From: Echiichthys vipera
Taxonomy: Eukaryota; Chordata; Actinopteri; Perciformes; Trachinidae
Direction: 5' to 3'
NCBI GenBank assembly: GCA_963691815.1
Contig: OY829648.1
Span: forward strand, 9,805,889 to 9,869,888
Length of the DNA: 64,000 nt
The translations under genes and the position numbers were made by a program. Below, piece by piece: positions 18,263 to 29,639 of the stretch (the first letter of the stretch is position 1; each line of letters starts with the position of its first letter). The notes under the pieces are model-generated. The model ran no database searches. It saw only the letters and a list, made by a program, of their open reading frames with translations, and was not told the origin of the DNA.

Positions 18263-19555
18263 TACGTACTAACATGAGTGACTCATTTGTGAATCTTACA
18301 GAGCTCTTGCATCTCTTGCGTTAATGAAATTGTGTAATTGTGTTGCTCTGCACAGATAAAGGGATGATTCGTACTCTTGACATACCATTAGATTGTGGTT
18401 GTGACTTATCCATCTTAATGATTTGGTATTGATTCATTGTGTGAACTTGAAGCTTTTATTTTAAATGGTGGCCCCGAGTGCAGTTTCCAAGAATGGAAAC
18501 AGATCAGCCAACTGTTGCGTACAGCGTAAATTTCTATTACATCAGGTTACATTTACTACTTCAGTAATACAGTAATGCAATAAAGACAGCAATGAATGAA
18601 ATAATTGCTATAATACATCTGCACTGTGTTTCCTGGACAAAATATATGACACTACAATATTCTATTCTCATCAGTCTAGGTGTTGTGGTGTTTGTTGTTG
18701 TTGTTGTTTGCAGCTTAATTGCTATACATCTCACAGCATGAGGTAAACTTCTGCAGACAGACAATTTGTTATTTGCTTTGTGCCAATTCAAGCAAATGAA
18801 CTGTCATTTATTTGCAGGGATTTATGTGCAAGTGAATGTACGCAGCCTTATTTTTGTTTTTAAATAGCCCGAAAAGGGGTAAAACTGGCCCGCGTGAGCC
18901 AGATCGAATCAATAAAAGAAAAGGTATGAAGCTAACAGCACCAACTCTCTTGTTTGTTCAAATGACTGCAACTTTGTAAGCTGTGTAAACACACCGGCTG
19001 TGGTCAGATCTTCAGTTTTAATTTGACAGCCCGACAAACTTTCAGTAAGGACAAGCATTTAAGGAGCAACCAAACATTACCATTACAAAACAAAGTGTGT
19101 CTCAACAGTAATTGTACCAGAAATATCATCAGCCTTATAAATATCTGTAACATTTACCAAGGTTTGGGTTGTGGCCTACAAAAACACTTAGCTGCTGTTT
19201 ATGGTTTGGATGGAAAAATCTAAATACATTTTGAAGGTGCAGACGGTCTGAAGTTGTCGGGAAGTCACTTCAATTACTTCAGCCTCTGATCACTTTGTCA
19301 AGTGTAGGCAGGACGAGTACTGTAAAAGGTTTGCAGAGTAGACACCTCGCTGTGATTTGGAAACATTTTAAATCAGCTTTGGATCCAGTCACCTTATAAA
19401 GATGTTTTACACAACAATATTTTTAGCTCTTCCCCTGTTAAGAAGAGTAATACTTTATTTAATGGTTATAAATAAATCAGCATAAAGTTCTTTCAGAGTC
19501 CCTGAGAGGCTGATTTTCAAGAAGTCAAAAGTCTACAGCATCTGCAACTTATGTC
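18263..19555. other. intergenic, nothing recognised
   Basis: AT-rich, with short GTT-type runs near 18690. No gene or repeat family is assigned. Confidence 0.45.
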
Positions 19556-19599
19556 AATTTATTGAGTTAAGTTGCTAGTTCTTTATAGGATTTGTTTTG

Positions 19600-19973
19600 T
19601 ATTTGTATTGGATTTGACTGTCACTTAGTTCTGTAGGAAATGCTGCTACATTTTTAACATTTTTAACACTTATAACTTATCGCTCCTTCTCACTTATCTA
19701 GTTTGTACTTATTTCATTTCAATCTGCTGCTAAACTGCACGCTGCGTATTGTTGTATATTGTTTATACCTACGCTTAACCACGACGTCTGTTGCACTCTG
19801 TCACACTTAGTTTATTGCTTGATTTATCTGATGTTAGCTTTGTTTTGATTTGATTTATGTTTATGCTTATTGTTACTCTGATCCTTTCCCACCTTTGTAT
19901 TGAAACTGTTGCAAAATAATTTCCCTCTGGATAAATAAAGCTTCTTGAATCTTGAATCTTGAATTGAATCTTG
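19600..19973 (+). mobile_element. LINE-type 3' UTR with (TGAATCT)n tail
   Basis: The end reads ccctctggataaataaagc followed by cttgaatcttgaatcttg, a typical retroposon 3' terminus with a heptamer-like tail. The 5' limit is a guess. Confidence 0.55.
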
Positions 19974-22900
19974 TAGGTGTTGATAACATTGATTGAAGAA
20001 CTTTCTGATGTAGTCTTTTTGTTTGTTTTACTTCTTGACTTCTGATTCTTCACTTAAGTGAGGTAAATGTTAATTTATCGGTTTCCGTGGTCTTCTTTTT
20101 GAGATAAATATTGCCGATTTAGAGATTATCTGTTAATTAGACCATCCAGATAGAGCAAATGAATCATTACAAACAAAACAGACTACAGCTCAGATGCAGC
20201 ATGAAGGTGCATTTGGATGGAGGTGCAGAGGGTGGTGGTGAGGTTGATTCAACACACAAACACACAGTGTAAACAAATGAAGGTTACCTTACTTCATGGT
20301 TGGTGGCTCCATTTAGAGGCACTAAGACAGAACCTAAATGAGTTACTGCAATGCACACTTTTCACTTCAGTGTTTACCAATGCTTACGGTACAAATGATC
20401 AGTGCAAATATACAGAGACGTGTAACAGCAGCAGAGACAGGAGCTCAAATACTGTAAAAGTGTGTCAAAATGCTCAATCTCCATAGAAATGCACACAGCC
20501 CGAAACGGTGCCTTTAAAGAGCCTTTAGGACTTCTGTACTATTGTACACAACTCAATGTATTGTCATCAAAAGGAATAGAGTCCAATTTAATGCTGTGAA
20601 ATAGCAACTGGTACGTAAATGTTATGGTTATGTTTAGGCAGCCATTCCATACTAAACGTACCATTACGTTACCGGTTAAACTCAGACAACAGAAGTGACA
20701 GTTAAGTTTAGGAACCTAAGATGTGCCCCCCTGCTGGCTGGTTTACGGTAAATACAGCATGTCTTCATGGTAGCGGATGGGACATTGACCCAAACCGAAA
20801 GGTCAAAGTAAACTCGCAGACTCTGGCTCCAAAGTTACAACAGGGTGGAGCTCATATCCGTGATATTTTGGTTTCCCTTTCTACAGTGGGAGGAGATCCC
20901 TCGTCCATTTTTATAACCAATCCATGGTGAATACAGGTAAATTCAGATAGACAGTATGAGGAAAAAAATGTTTTTTTTTTAAAAAACAACAACAACATTA
21001 AAAACATATAACAACATTAAAGCATCAACAAGCATAAGTCAACATTTTCCGGTACAAACCCAAAATACAAGTATGAACCTGAAAATGAGCCTAATTTGGG
21101 AACTTTACAGATATATCTAGTACTTCATTTCTATGTGAACTGATTCTTTTGTATTTCTCTTCAATTATAAAACAGAAAAATGAATGACTGTAACGCTAAC
21201 ATGTTCTGCATGGAGGACAGAAACAAAGGAGCTTCCTTGTGGATTAGAATTTTGGATGTAGTCTAAAAAAAACATGCACATAAATTGTCATTAAAGCACT
21301 CTAAATTGATGAGTAGATGTCTGATCGTAGAGGAAGGTTTCACAGCAGAACTTCATACCCGACAACAAATATTAGCCGACAATCTGCCAATCTCTTCTTA
21401 CAAACTCACCCTGGAATACTAATAATTCTCAAGGTGACCCTGAGCCTAAGGCCAGCTCTGTGAACTGGTACTCATACACTCCAATGTGAGATTTTTATGC
21501 CATCAAATCTGTCAGTATGCAGTCAACATTATCTCTGGTCTACTCTGGGACCAAATAGTAAACTGTTCATTCATTCAAGGAGACAAACAGCACTCCAGGC
21601 CAAATAAATATCCAACTTTATCCAACAAGTAATTCTGTCATGCAGGATGAATGAAAAGTCTAGAGACACATCCTGGTCGTCTGGGTCAGATAGACAGACA
21701 GTACTGCAGTATTAAAACAAAAAGGTTGCATCATACAGATGCTACAGTTACTCATTGCATTGCATTGGATTTTGCATGATCAGTCTGGACAGCCTTATAC
21801 TATAAATCCTTGTCTTAACCAGCTGTATCGTCAAAAACGTAATATTCACTTTCTTACAGAAAATAGTTGGAAAAAAGTGAAACAAAGACTAAGACAGTTA
21901 CCTGTCGTCTTGGTCTTCTCTTTCGATGTGACACTATCCTTCCTGCCCTGGTCGTGCCATAGCAACAGATCCTTTATACATCTGTTAAACCTGTCTGGAA
22001 ATGAGGCACTCGTGAGTTGGTTTTCTATCAGACTGTCCAGACTCTGGACATTCTGTTGTTGTGGTAGTGTCCCCAAGGACCACACATAGCTGTTTTCCCA
22101 TATGAAATCCCTACAATGTCTGATGAATCAGTTGCACACCAATGTTGTCCTTTTCACACATGTAGCACACAACTACAGTTTGGTTTAGGCGAGGGCTGCT
22201 GCCTAGGTGGATTACACCACACATAGCCTCTTGGTAATTTGGATATAAACAAACCAGTCTCTTGCCTTCCCTTCAATTTTTGTGATGATTTCGCTGTCAT
22301 CCCTTACCGGCAGAAATTCCTGGGTCTCTTCTCTGCAGTTAAACATTTTTGTTGACATCTTTGTTGAGATTACACGAGGGAGCTGGCAGGGTGAAGTATG
22401 TTTAACATGTGGTCCAACTTATTTGAACATTTGCATTCTCACATACAGCTCCTCCGGGTAATGTCTAAATAATTTCAGGTTTGCAGTGCATGTGTGAAAA
22501 GGGCTTAGGTAAGCAAGAGCAAGACATCAACAAATTGTTGGATCTGTTGCATGACGGGTTGATTCTCATCGGCCAAACCATTTTCATTCATATTCCAAAG
22601 TGCAGAATCTGCAGCAGTACCTTGGCAAGCCTAAAGAGCCTGATAGAAATGTCTGCCTTTCAATTCAAAAACTTAATCATATACGAGAAGGGGACATAAA
22701 GGAACTAAAAAGAATTTACTGATATGCTAAACAGGCTACTTTCCATAAATCAGCCCTAGTGGTTACTAATTGTTTTATTCACAGTTCGATCACAGTGTTA
22801 ATGTGAGGAGTCCTTCAAAGCTGCATAATAACCTGGAGTATATGAAAAATGGTTTGGTATGCATCCTGTTAAATGGCAGGTGCTCAGTGAGCAGCTTGTG

Positions 22901-24045
22901 CAGACGTATGCTACATCACTGATCTGAATGCGTAGAATATTAAATCAGGCACATTGTCAGTATATGTGCATTTGGAGGTTTAAGGGTTGTTAAAATGTCA
23001 AGAACTGGGTCACAGCGGATTAAAACAGTGCAGATTCACTTTTTTTCCGAGTCATGTCTTTTTAATTAGCTTAAAAACTGCCAGGGAGGGATTACTTACA
23101 GACAAGGGAAGGGACCCCAAACAACTCAAGGTAACAGGATAATGTATAGTGTATACACTGTATTCATTTTTTATAGCTGTTATCCTGCATAATGTTTACT
23201 ATTAGCACTATTAGTGTATTTATACTTCTACTGTTTGTTACGCAGTCTATATATTCCAATCTGATTCTGTAAATTCTCTATTCTTTTTGTATTTTTTGGT
23301 TAAATCCTAAACTGCATTTTGTTGTCATACTGTCTGTACTTTGTGTATAACCACAATAAAGTTGTGTTTAAAAGAAAATTAAATATAAATATCAAATGGC
23401 TTGGAAAATCTAACATCAGCTTCAACAGGTGAAGAACTTAAGAGTGGAAAGTGAATTTTGATTACAGCTGTGTTTTCTCAGCACGTCATGTTGTAAAGAA
23501 GTTTTTTTATTATTGGATAAAAAAAATATGATCGAAATGGATGAAAGGAAACCACAGTTATTCGATCACGATGCAAAGCAAATCAATTCTGAGACAGAAT
23601 ATATTTTATAGTCAGTATGTTAGGGATTTATAAATATTTCACTTTGTTTGCAATGAACTCTCTTATGTTGTTTTTTTTAAATATTCACTCTCCTTAATGA
23701 AAAATAACTTGATGATTAGGAGCAAAGACAATTCCTCAGTGAGTTATGATCTTATTTTTCGTACGTTTTATCAAAGTCAAATCATTATTTTTCGTCAGAT
23801 AAACATTAAAAGCTAAAATACTGAAAAAACTAAAAAGAAAAGAGATAAACTAAAAGAACAGACATCTGAACATATTTATTTTAGTAGCAGTGGTATTGGC
23901 AATAACATCATTATGTTTGGTGCGTTCCTTTAAGCAAGCAATGGGTGGTTGTCGTGGTGAATTTAACAATTGCAGAGATGCTCCTGAAGTCGTTTCCTTT
24001 CTCCTTTAGAAAGTTGCAACAGCCGGGGGAAAAACATACACTATA
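19974..24045. other. intergenic, no gene supported
   Basis: Open frames up to 116 codons (21739-22089) look non-coding. A block near 20585-20720 (gttatggttatgtttaggca) resembles common fish repeat text. Around 23150-23372 a LINE-like 3' end (cacaataaagttgtgttt) is possible. Nothing else is recognised. Confidence 0.4.
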
Positions 24046-24111
24046 CAGTTGCTTTTGACTGAAATTGCTTTGAGGATAACGATGACCTGGACGAATGAGA
24101 ACATTCACAGG
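24046..24111 (+). mobile_element. Penelope-like element terminal fragment (short)
   Basis: 66 bp, cagttgcttttgactgaaat through gagaacattcacagg, are nearly identical (about five mismatches) to 46234-46299, which lies just after a Penelope-type reverse transcriptase remnant. This is a solo terminal piece about 610 bp upstream of the RXFP3-like coding region. Confidence 0.65.
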
Positions 24112-24259
24112 CTTACACTTTACAAGAAATGCGGAAAAACAACTTTATCACACCGAAATCTAGAGTCATGGCGCAGCCCTTCTAGAGAGGCTGCTCTTTT
24201 GGTTCACTGTCATGTTCTAACCTTGACTCTCCTTCTGCACCTCCTCCTCAAATGTGTAG

Positions 24260-24600
24260 AGTGATAAAATCGATCGCACGACTGTGTGTTTTAATGTAAA
24301 GTCGGAATTCAGCACATGCACGCGTCCTCTCCGCACGTCTGCATATTTTACGCGCACCTTTGTTCTCCACGTCTCCAAAGCGGCACAGCGCAAACGCGAG
24401 TATCTAGAAGGTGACAGGTTTCATGTCAAAATACGCGGACGTGCTGGGAGACTTTGATGTGGCTGCGTGCAGAGTGAGGATTTTCTCTGGTCCAATAATC
24501 TGGCTGGTGAGATGATGAGCGTCGACCGCGCGACTGAGCTCTGCGCGTTCACGTGGATCATATAAACGGACGTGGCGCGCAGAGCTGTGAGTAGTCAGTG
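24260..24600 (+). promoter_or_regulatory. CpG-rich promoter of the RXFP3-like gene
   Basis: CpG dinucleotides are dense here (for example gtcgaccgcgcgactgagct) in an otherwise CpG-poor window. A canonical E-box CACGTG is at 24550-24555 and a TATA box TATAAA at 24561-24566, predicting a start near 24590. A pyrimidine-rich stretch ending in AG (24710) just before the ATG could be an acceptor, so a spliced 5' UTR is possible but unproven. Confidence 0.6.
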
Positions 24601-24722
24601 GAGAGAGGAGAGAGGAGAAGAGGATCATTGTGGCAGAGGATAGCATCTGTAGTGTGAATGCTCAAAATGCCGTCATCACAAACTTGTTTCCCTCTCTTTC
24701 TTAACATAGCTCTCCAACTTTG

Positions 24723-25964
24723 ATGTCCAAGTTGTTATGTGAGCAAGAGAGTCAAGCAGCCATGCAGCTGAATGAGACTGGAGTTCCAACGCTTGCTCCA
24801 GAGCCATGTGAGCAGCAGATACTACTGGAGGACAACGCTGTAAACTGTAGCGGAAGTTCCACCAGCAACCTGTCGCTGCACTGCTGGCTGCAGCTCCTCA
24901 GCAAGGAATCTATCTCGGAATTTCAAGGGGACAGTTCCAGTCTAGTGGTGCGTGTGATGATAGCTTGTGTCTACTCTATAGTCTGTGCACTCGGGCTGGT
25001 AGGAAACTCACTGGCTATGTATCTGCTGCACTCGCGTTACAAGCAGAAGCAATCATCCATCAATTGCTTTGTGATGGGACTGGCTATCACAGACCTCCAG
25101 TTTGTTTTGACTTTACCTTTCTGGGCGGTGGACACAGCCCTGGACTTCCGCTGGCCCTTTGGCCGTGTGATGTGCAAAATCATCAGCTCTGTCACCACCA
25201 TGAACATGTATGCCAGTGTATATTTTCTCACGGCTATGAGCGTGGCACGTTATTACTCCATCTCCTCCGCGCTGAAGATGCACAGCCGACGTACAGCAGC
25301 CACTAGAGCCAAGTGGACGAGCCTTGGCATCTGGGCTGTCTCTCTGCTGGCCACTCTGCCTCACGCCATCTACTCCACCAGCGTCCAGGTGTCAGATGAG
25401 GAGCTTTGCCTGGTGCGCTTCCCAGACTCAGGCAGCTGGGATCCACAGCTTCTTTTGGGTCTCTACCAGCTGCAAAAGGTCCTGCTGGGCTTTCTTATTC
25501 CTCTAATAATAATTACTGTCTGCTACCTGCTGCTAGTCCGCATCATCCTCAGCCGACGCATCGCTGGTTCAGGGGGCCCAGAGGTTGAACTGGGCCGGCA
25601 AAAACGTCGCTCCAAAGTGACAAAATCCATTGTTATCGTGGTTCTGTCCTTCTTTCTGTGCTGGCTTCCTAATCAGGCACTGACACTGTGGGGAGTGCTC
25701 ATAAAGTTTGACCTTGTGCCCTTCAGCAAGGCCTTCTACAATGCACAGGCCTACGCCTTCCCCCTGACTGTGTGTTTGGCACACACAAACAGCTGCCTCA
25801 ACCCTGTGCTCTACTGTTTGATTCGCCGAGAGTTTAGGGCAGGTCTCAAGGAACTTCTCCTCCACGCCACGCCATCCTTCAGAAGCTTGACTCATCTGCT
25901 GCATCGCAAGGCCAAGGTGGCCGAGGCGCCCCCGGTTCTAGTGCTGGTCCAAATGGATGTCTGA
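24723..25964 (+). CDS. rxfp3: relaxin-3 receptor-like class A GPCR (RXFP3 group)
   Basis: A single uninterrupted frame of 413 residues, in keeping with the intronless coding region of RXFP3. RXFP3 receptors bind relaxin-3/INSL5-type peptides and signal through Gi, mainly in neurons. Seen: N-glycosylation sites N17, N41 and N49; TM1 about 76-101 with GNS; TM2 112-134 with FVLTLPFWAV; TM3 from C151 with NMYASVYFLTAMSV; ECL2 C229 in ELCLVRFPD, the disulphide partner of C151; TM5 about 249-272 with QKVLLGF; TM6 with SFFLCWLPNQAL; TM7 with NPVLY (360-364). The usual DRY is ARY (175-177); human RXFP3 also lacks Asp (TRY). ATG at 24762 is an alternative start. Teleosts keep several RXFP3 copies (3-1, 3-2, 3-3 types), and I cannot tell which this is. 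RXFP4 is less likely. Confidence 0.9.
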   Translation: MSKLLCEQESQAAMQLNETGVPTLAPEPCEQQILLEDNAVNCSGSSTSNLSLHCWLQLLSKESISEFQGDSSSLVVRVMIACVYSIVCALGLVGNSLAMYLLHSRYKQKQSSINCFVMGLAITDLQFVLTLPFWAVDTALDFRWPFGRVMCKIISSVTTMNMYASVYFLTAMSVARYYSISSALKMHSRRTAATRAKWTSLGIWAVSLLATLPHAIYSTSVQVSDEELCLVRFPDSGSWDPQLLLGLYQLQKVLLGFLIPLIIITVCYLLLVRIILSRRIAGSGGPEVELGRQKRRSKVTKSIVIVVLSFFLCWLPNQALTLWGVLIKFDLVPFSKAFYNAQAYAFPLTVCLAHTNSCLNPVLYCLIRREFRAGLKELLLHATPSFRSLTHLLHRKAKVAEAPPVLVLVQMDV

Positions 25965-28075
25965 CTTGGATGACAGGTTTACAGTGACAGAGGAGTGGAA
26001 GTGAATACGTGGAAGCTGCCTGCCGTACTTTGGAGTTGTCAACCATGACGATGCATCTATCTCAACACAGCCAACATGTCTTTTTGGGTTTGAAACCACA
26101 TAATCATTATGGAGAAAATATAGAAAATATTTTTCCTTGTTGTACAATGACGCTCTTTCTCTCTCTTTTTTTCTCTCTCGGCCTCTGACAGGCAATACAC
26201 GTGCGGCTCTCTGGTAATTTGTCATGTGTATAGATGTCAATCATAATTGTGATTTAAATATTTGCAGGCACTTGTTTGAGATGAGCTCAACCTCAATTAA
26301 CATTTGCGACAGTACTGAACTGATCCAACTCGGACTGTGAACTTATGTTACTCGGAGAAAACAGAAGGAATCATAAATAAGATGTTTTAAAAAAACATGA
26401 ATAGAATATGAGCAATGAGGGGGGTTTCCAATGTGTTGGCCACTTGCTGTGTTTGTGTTTGTTGGTGCAATTGTGTACATAGTTTTATACAGTAAAACCA
26501 AACTGGAGAAATGAAAGCTAAATTATTTTTAAAAAAGAAATAGGCTAATAGTGAATAGTAGGAATTACTATACCTAAATGACGAAGAGAAAATGAGAAAA
26601 TTAAAGGCAAAGAAACCAAAACAAGGTACAGACACTTAAATCAATGTCCTGTTGTTTTTTAAGGTAAGACATTATGACATAATACATCAAAGGGGTTCAG
26701 TAGAAAGAGTGTATAGTCAGTGAGATTAAAGTTATCCTTGAGGATCAAGAGTTGAGGGGATTCAGATGTCATTCAAAACACCAATGCAACAAATCTTACA
26801 CTCCACACACATGAGCTGAGCACATATACTGTACCGTAACGTATGCACACAAATAGAAATATTTATGCTCCCTTTTTTCTCACACATGCACGCACACAGC
26901 AAAATATATCTTGGTGCAGTTTAATCACAGCTGTAGCTTTTTCAGACCGAAGAACATAATGAATCATTTACAATGAGCATTAAATCTGCAGATTTGTATA
27001 TCTTTGCAGCATATTCAAATCAGGTCATATATAAATGAAGCATTTCTCCATGGACAGTCCAGTGATGTCACCACCAGCCTTTCCACCTCTGGTAAATCAT
27101 ATGGTTACGTATATTCAAAGAGCACATAACCATGTAAAATGTGATATTGTGATCTTCTGTGAATGTGATATCTGTATTCTGTCATGACGGTGACCATAAT
27201 CATGCTATTTTACTGAAGACATGTTCATTTGATGTTTTACTGGAATGTTTCAATGAAGTAAAGATTAAATCAAAAGCCCTCAGCTTGAACTACTTGCAAT
27301 AAATGAGCAAATTACAATTCTGAGATGAACATGGGGGATGAATTAGACAGCAGGGTTTGAAAAACGGTGGGTCTAATGTTGATGCAAAACAATCCTGCGG
27401 ATGGTAGACAGAGACTATTAAGAGACATCTCCTCTGTGTAATGATGAGATTTAATTTTCTCATTCTGTGTTTGCACGGCACATTTTCAATCTCTAACAAC
27501 ATCAGTGCTGCTCCGCATACATAAACTATGCACAAAGGTGCTGAGAAAATGTTGTTGACAAGCAATAGACATAGAGCTAATAGCTTTTCTGAATCCTCTC
27601 TGATAATTCTTTTAATCAAAATTCCTGTGTCTTTGCAGTGAAAATATAACAAAGCATACTCAAAATATTTTAACAGACATACTTTAACATACATTTGTGT
27701 AAGAATATGTCCAACTAAAATAAAATATAAAAGTTGGAATCCGTATGAATTGAGACTTTTGTGTCTAGCGGCCGCTTTGGCTGTAATATGTAACTGCAGG
27801 CGAGCCTCTGGGACCTCATGTCCCAGACACATAACAGTGAGCCTGTCTCGTAATTCAGACTGGAACGTTCCCTTTCATTGCATTTTTACTTGTCAGAAGT
27901 TGGAAGTGAACGCAGCATACTGGCAGCGACAAGTTCAACCTGGCAGAGCAACCGCTGTCAGCAGTGTCACTAACATGGCTGCACATTTGCATCAAGGGTT
28001 TTATGTCCTTAGCTAGATGCTCATGACATATTGTATGGTGCCCCATGTCAAAACCTATGTTAATATTAACTTTGA
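25965..28075. other. intergenic downstream of the RXFP3-like gene
   Basis: No canonical AATAAA was seen soon after the stop; ATTAAA near 26600 may serve. A 180-codon minus-strand open frame (27290-27832) has a Cys/Leu-rich random composition and no recognisable domain. Confidence 0.4.
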
Positions 28076-28079
28076 TTTA

Positions 28080-28805
28080 AGACCATAGACTATAAAAAAG
28101 AATCGACAGCCCCTGTGATGTCACTCATTAGTTTGTGTCTGTCACCATCTTGGTATTTCATTGGGACAAGAGGTCAGGGCTAGGGGCGTCCGCTACACAG
28201 CTGGCGTTTCAATAGCAATGCACTGAACTAAACATTAAAAAGGGACACCTTTACCTTTTTTCAACTGGCTGAAGCAAATCCTCTGATGGACTTTCGAAGG
28301 CGGGCGAGTGAAGACCTCCTGGTGTTAATCTGCATATACTTCAGTGACGAAAATGGCCAGCTTCTCTTAAGTTACCACCCGATACGAGCCATCTTGGCTA
28401 CAAAGGTACAACTATTGAACACTGATCAAGACATTTTAGGCGACCAAAATGTCACAAGCAACTCTGATGAAGTGAAAACACATTGTGAGAGTCGAAGTCC
28501 TAAAAGGATAACACTGGCAAGCTCCAAGACCGTTCACAGCTATTGTAATGTGCATGCCCTGCTGTATCCTCTACAGGTTTTTACTCTAAATGGGACCATA
28601 ATTTACAAAATTTGTGCTGTATTGAAGAAGTCTTGAAACTAGCAATTGAGACCATAAACTCAATAAGTCCAGTGAGAAGTAGGGTCATTTTCCCATTTGC
28701 TCTACAACCAGATTTCTTTTTTGAGCCAGTGGAGTCACTCCTGCTGAACGTTAGAAATAATGTAGGTTTAAATCATTGTCCTCACTTGTCAGGCCGAGAA
28801 GCTAC
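28080..28805. repeat. teleost dispersed repeat (catagactataaa type)
   Basis: It begins gaccatagactataaaaaag, continues with cctgtgatgtcactcattag, and ends with text like ccagtggagtcactcctgctg and gttagaaataatgtaggttt. This order matches a repeat frequent in teleosts, often found with the block seen at 37125-37330. No protein is encoded and the class is unclear. Confidence 0.45.
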
Positions 28806-29217
28806 GTTCATTATTGTTTACAGTTCATGATTAAAACCTTTAAAATATAATTTTTTCATAAAACTGACATACAGCAAACCTTGAGTGTGACAGTAATCCG
28901 GCTAAAAAAGTACTGGTTGGTATCTGGAGCTTAAGGGAAAATATAATTAATCTGCCATGGGTACTCTGCTGTGTGTGCTGAACTTACACACAATGCACAA
29001 AGAGTGGGAGGAGGGTGATCAACGGGAGCCCACTGCTTATCTTTGCCCCAGGGGCCCCCTAGTGGGTTAATCCGGCCATGATGGAGAAAGAATTATTTGC
29101 AACAAGTAACAGTGTTGGAAACATTGCCCTTATATGTCACCATCAAAGAATGGGGACACAATGTGTGATGACGCTCTTAATGCCAGTCTGATCAGAAATC
29201 CCTGATGCCTATAAGAA

Positions 29218-29220
<3 letters not shown>
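28806..29220. other. intergenic, nothing recognised
   Basis: No coding or repeat assignment. Confidence 0.4.

Positions 29221-29278
<58 letters not shown>
29221..29278. repeat. (CT)n microsatellite
   Basis: 58 bp of pure CT dinucleotide. Confidence 0.97.
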
Positions 29279-29280
<2 letters not shown>

Positions 29281-29549
29281 CCTCCCTGGCCTGTCTGGGC
29301 CTTATCTCTGTTCCTTGGCCCAGCTAGGAACTGCTTCTCCACTCTCTGGACCCTTTGACCTTTTGGGTGAAGCTGGAACGCACTGAAGAGTGAACAAAAA
29401 CACATCAAGATGATTAAATGACGAACCATGTAAGCCTAATTTATTTAAGACAAACAGACACTGTCAAAAAGCAGAATTTATCTGTTAACTAATGGAGATA
29501 AGACTTTCTCAAGAGAACTTTTATTGCACCTCGATTCTCCAACACCCCC

Positions 29550-29635
<86 letters not shown>
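29550..29635. repeat. (CA)n microsatellite
   Basis: About 86 bp of CA with a single TA interruption near 29578. Confidence 0.97.

Positions 29636-29639
<4 letters not shown>

Noticed and set aside
27290..27832. 180-codon minus-strand open frame
   Set aside because: It is the longest unexplained single frame after the receptor, but has no domain, no splice context, and a composition typical of translated AT-rich non-coding DNA.
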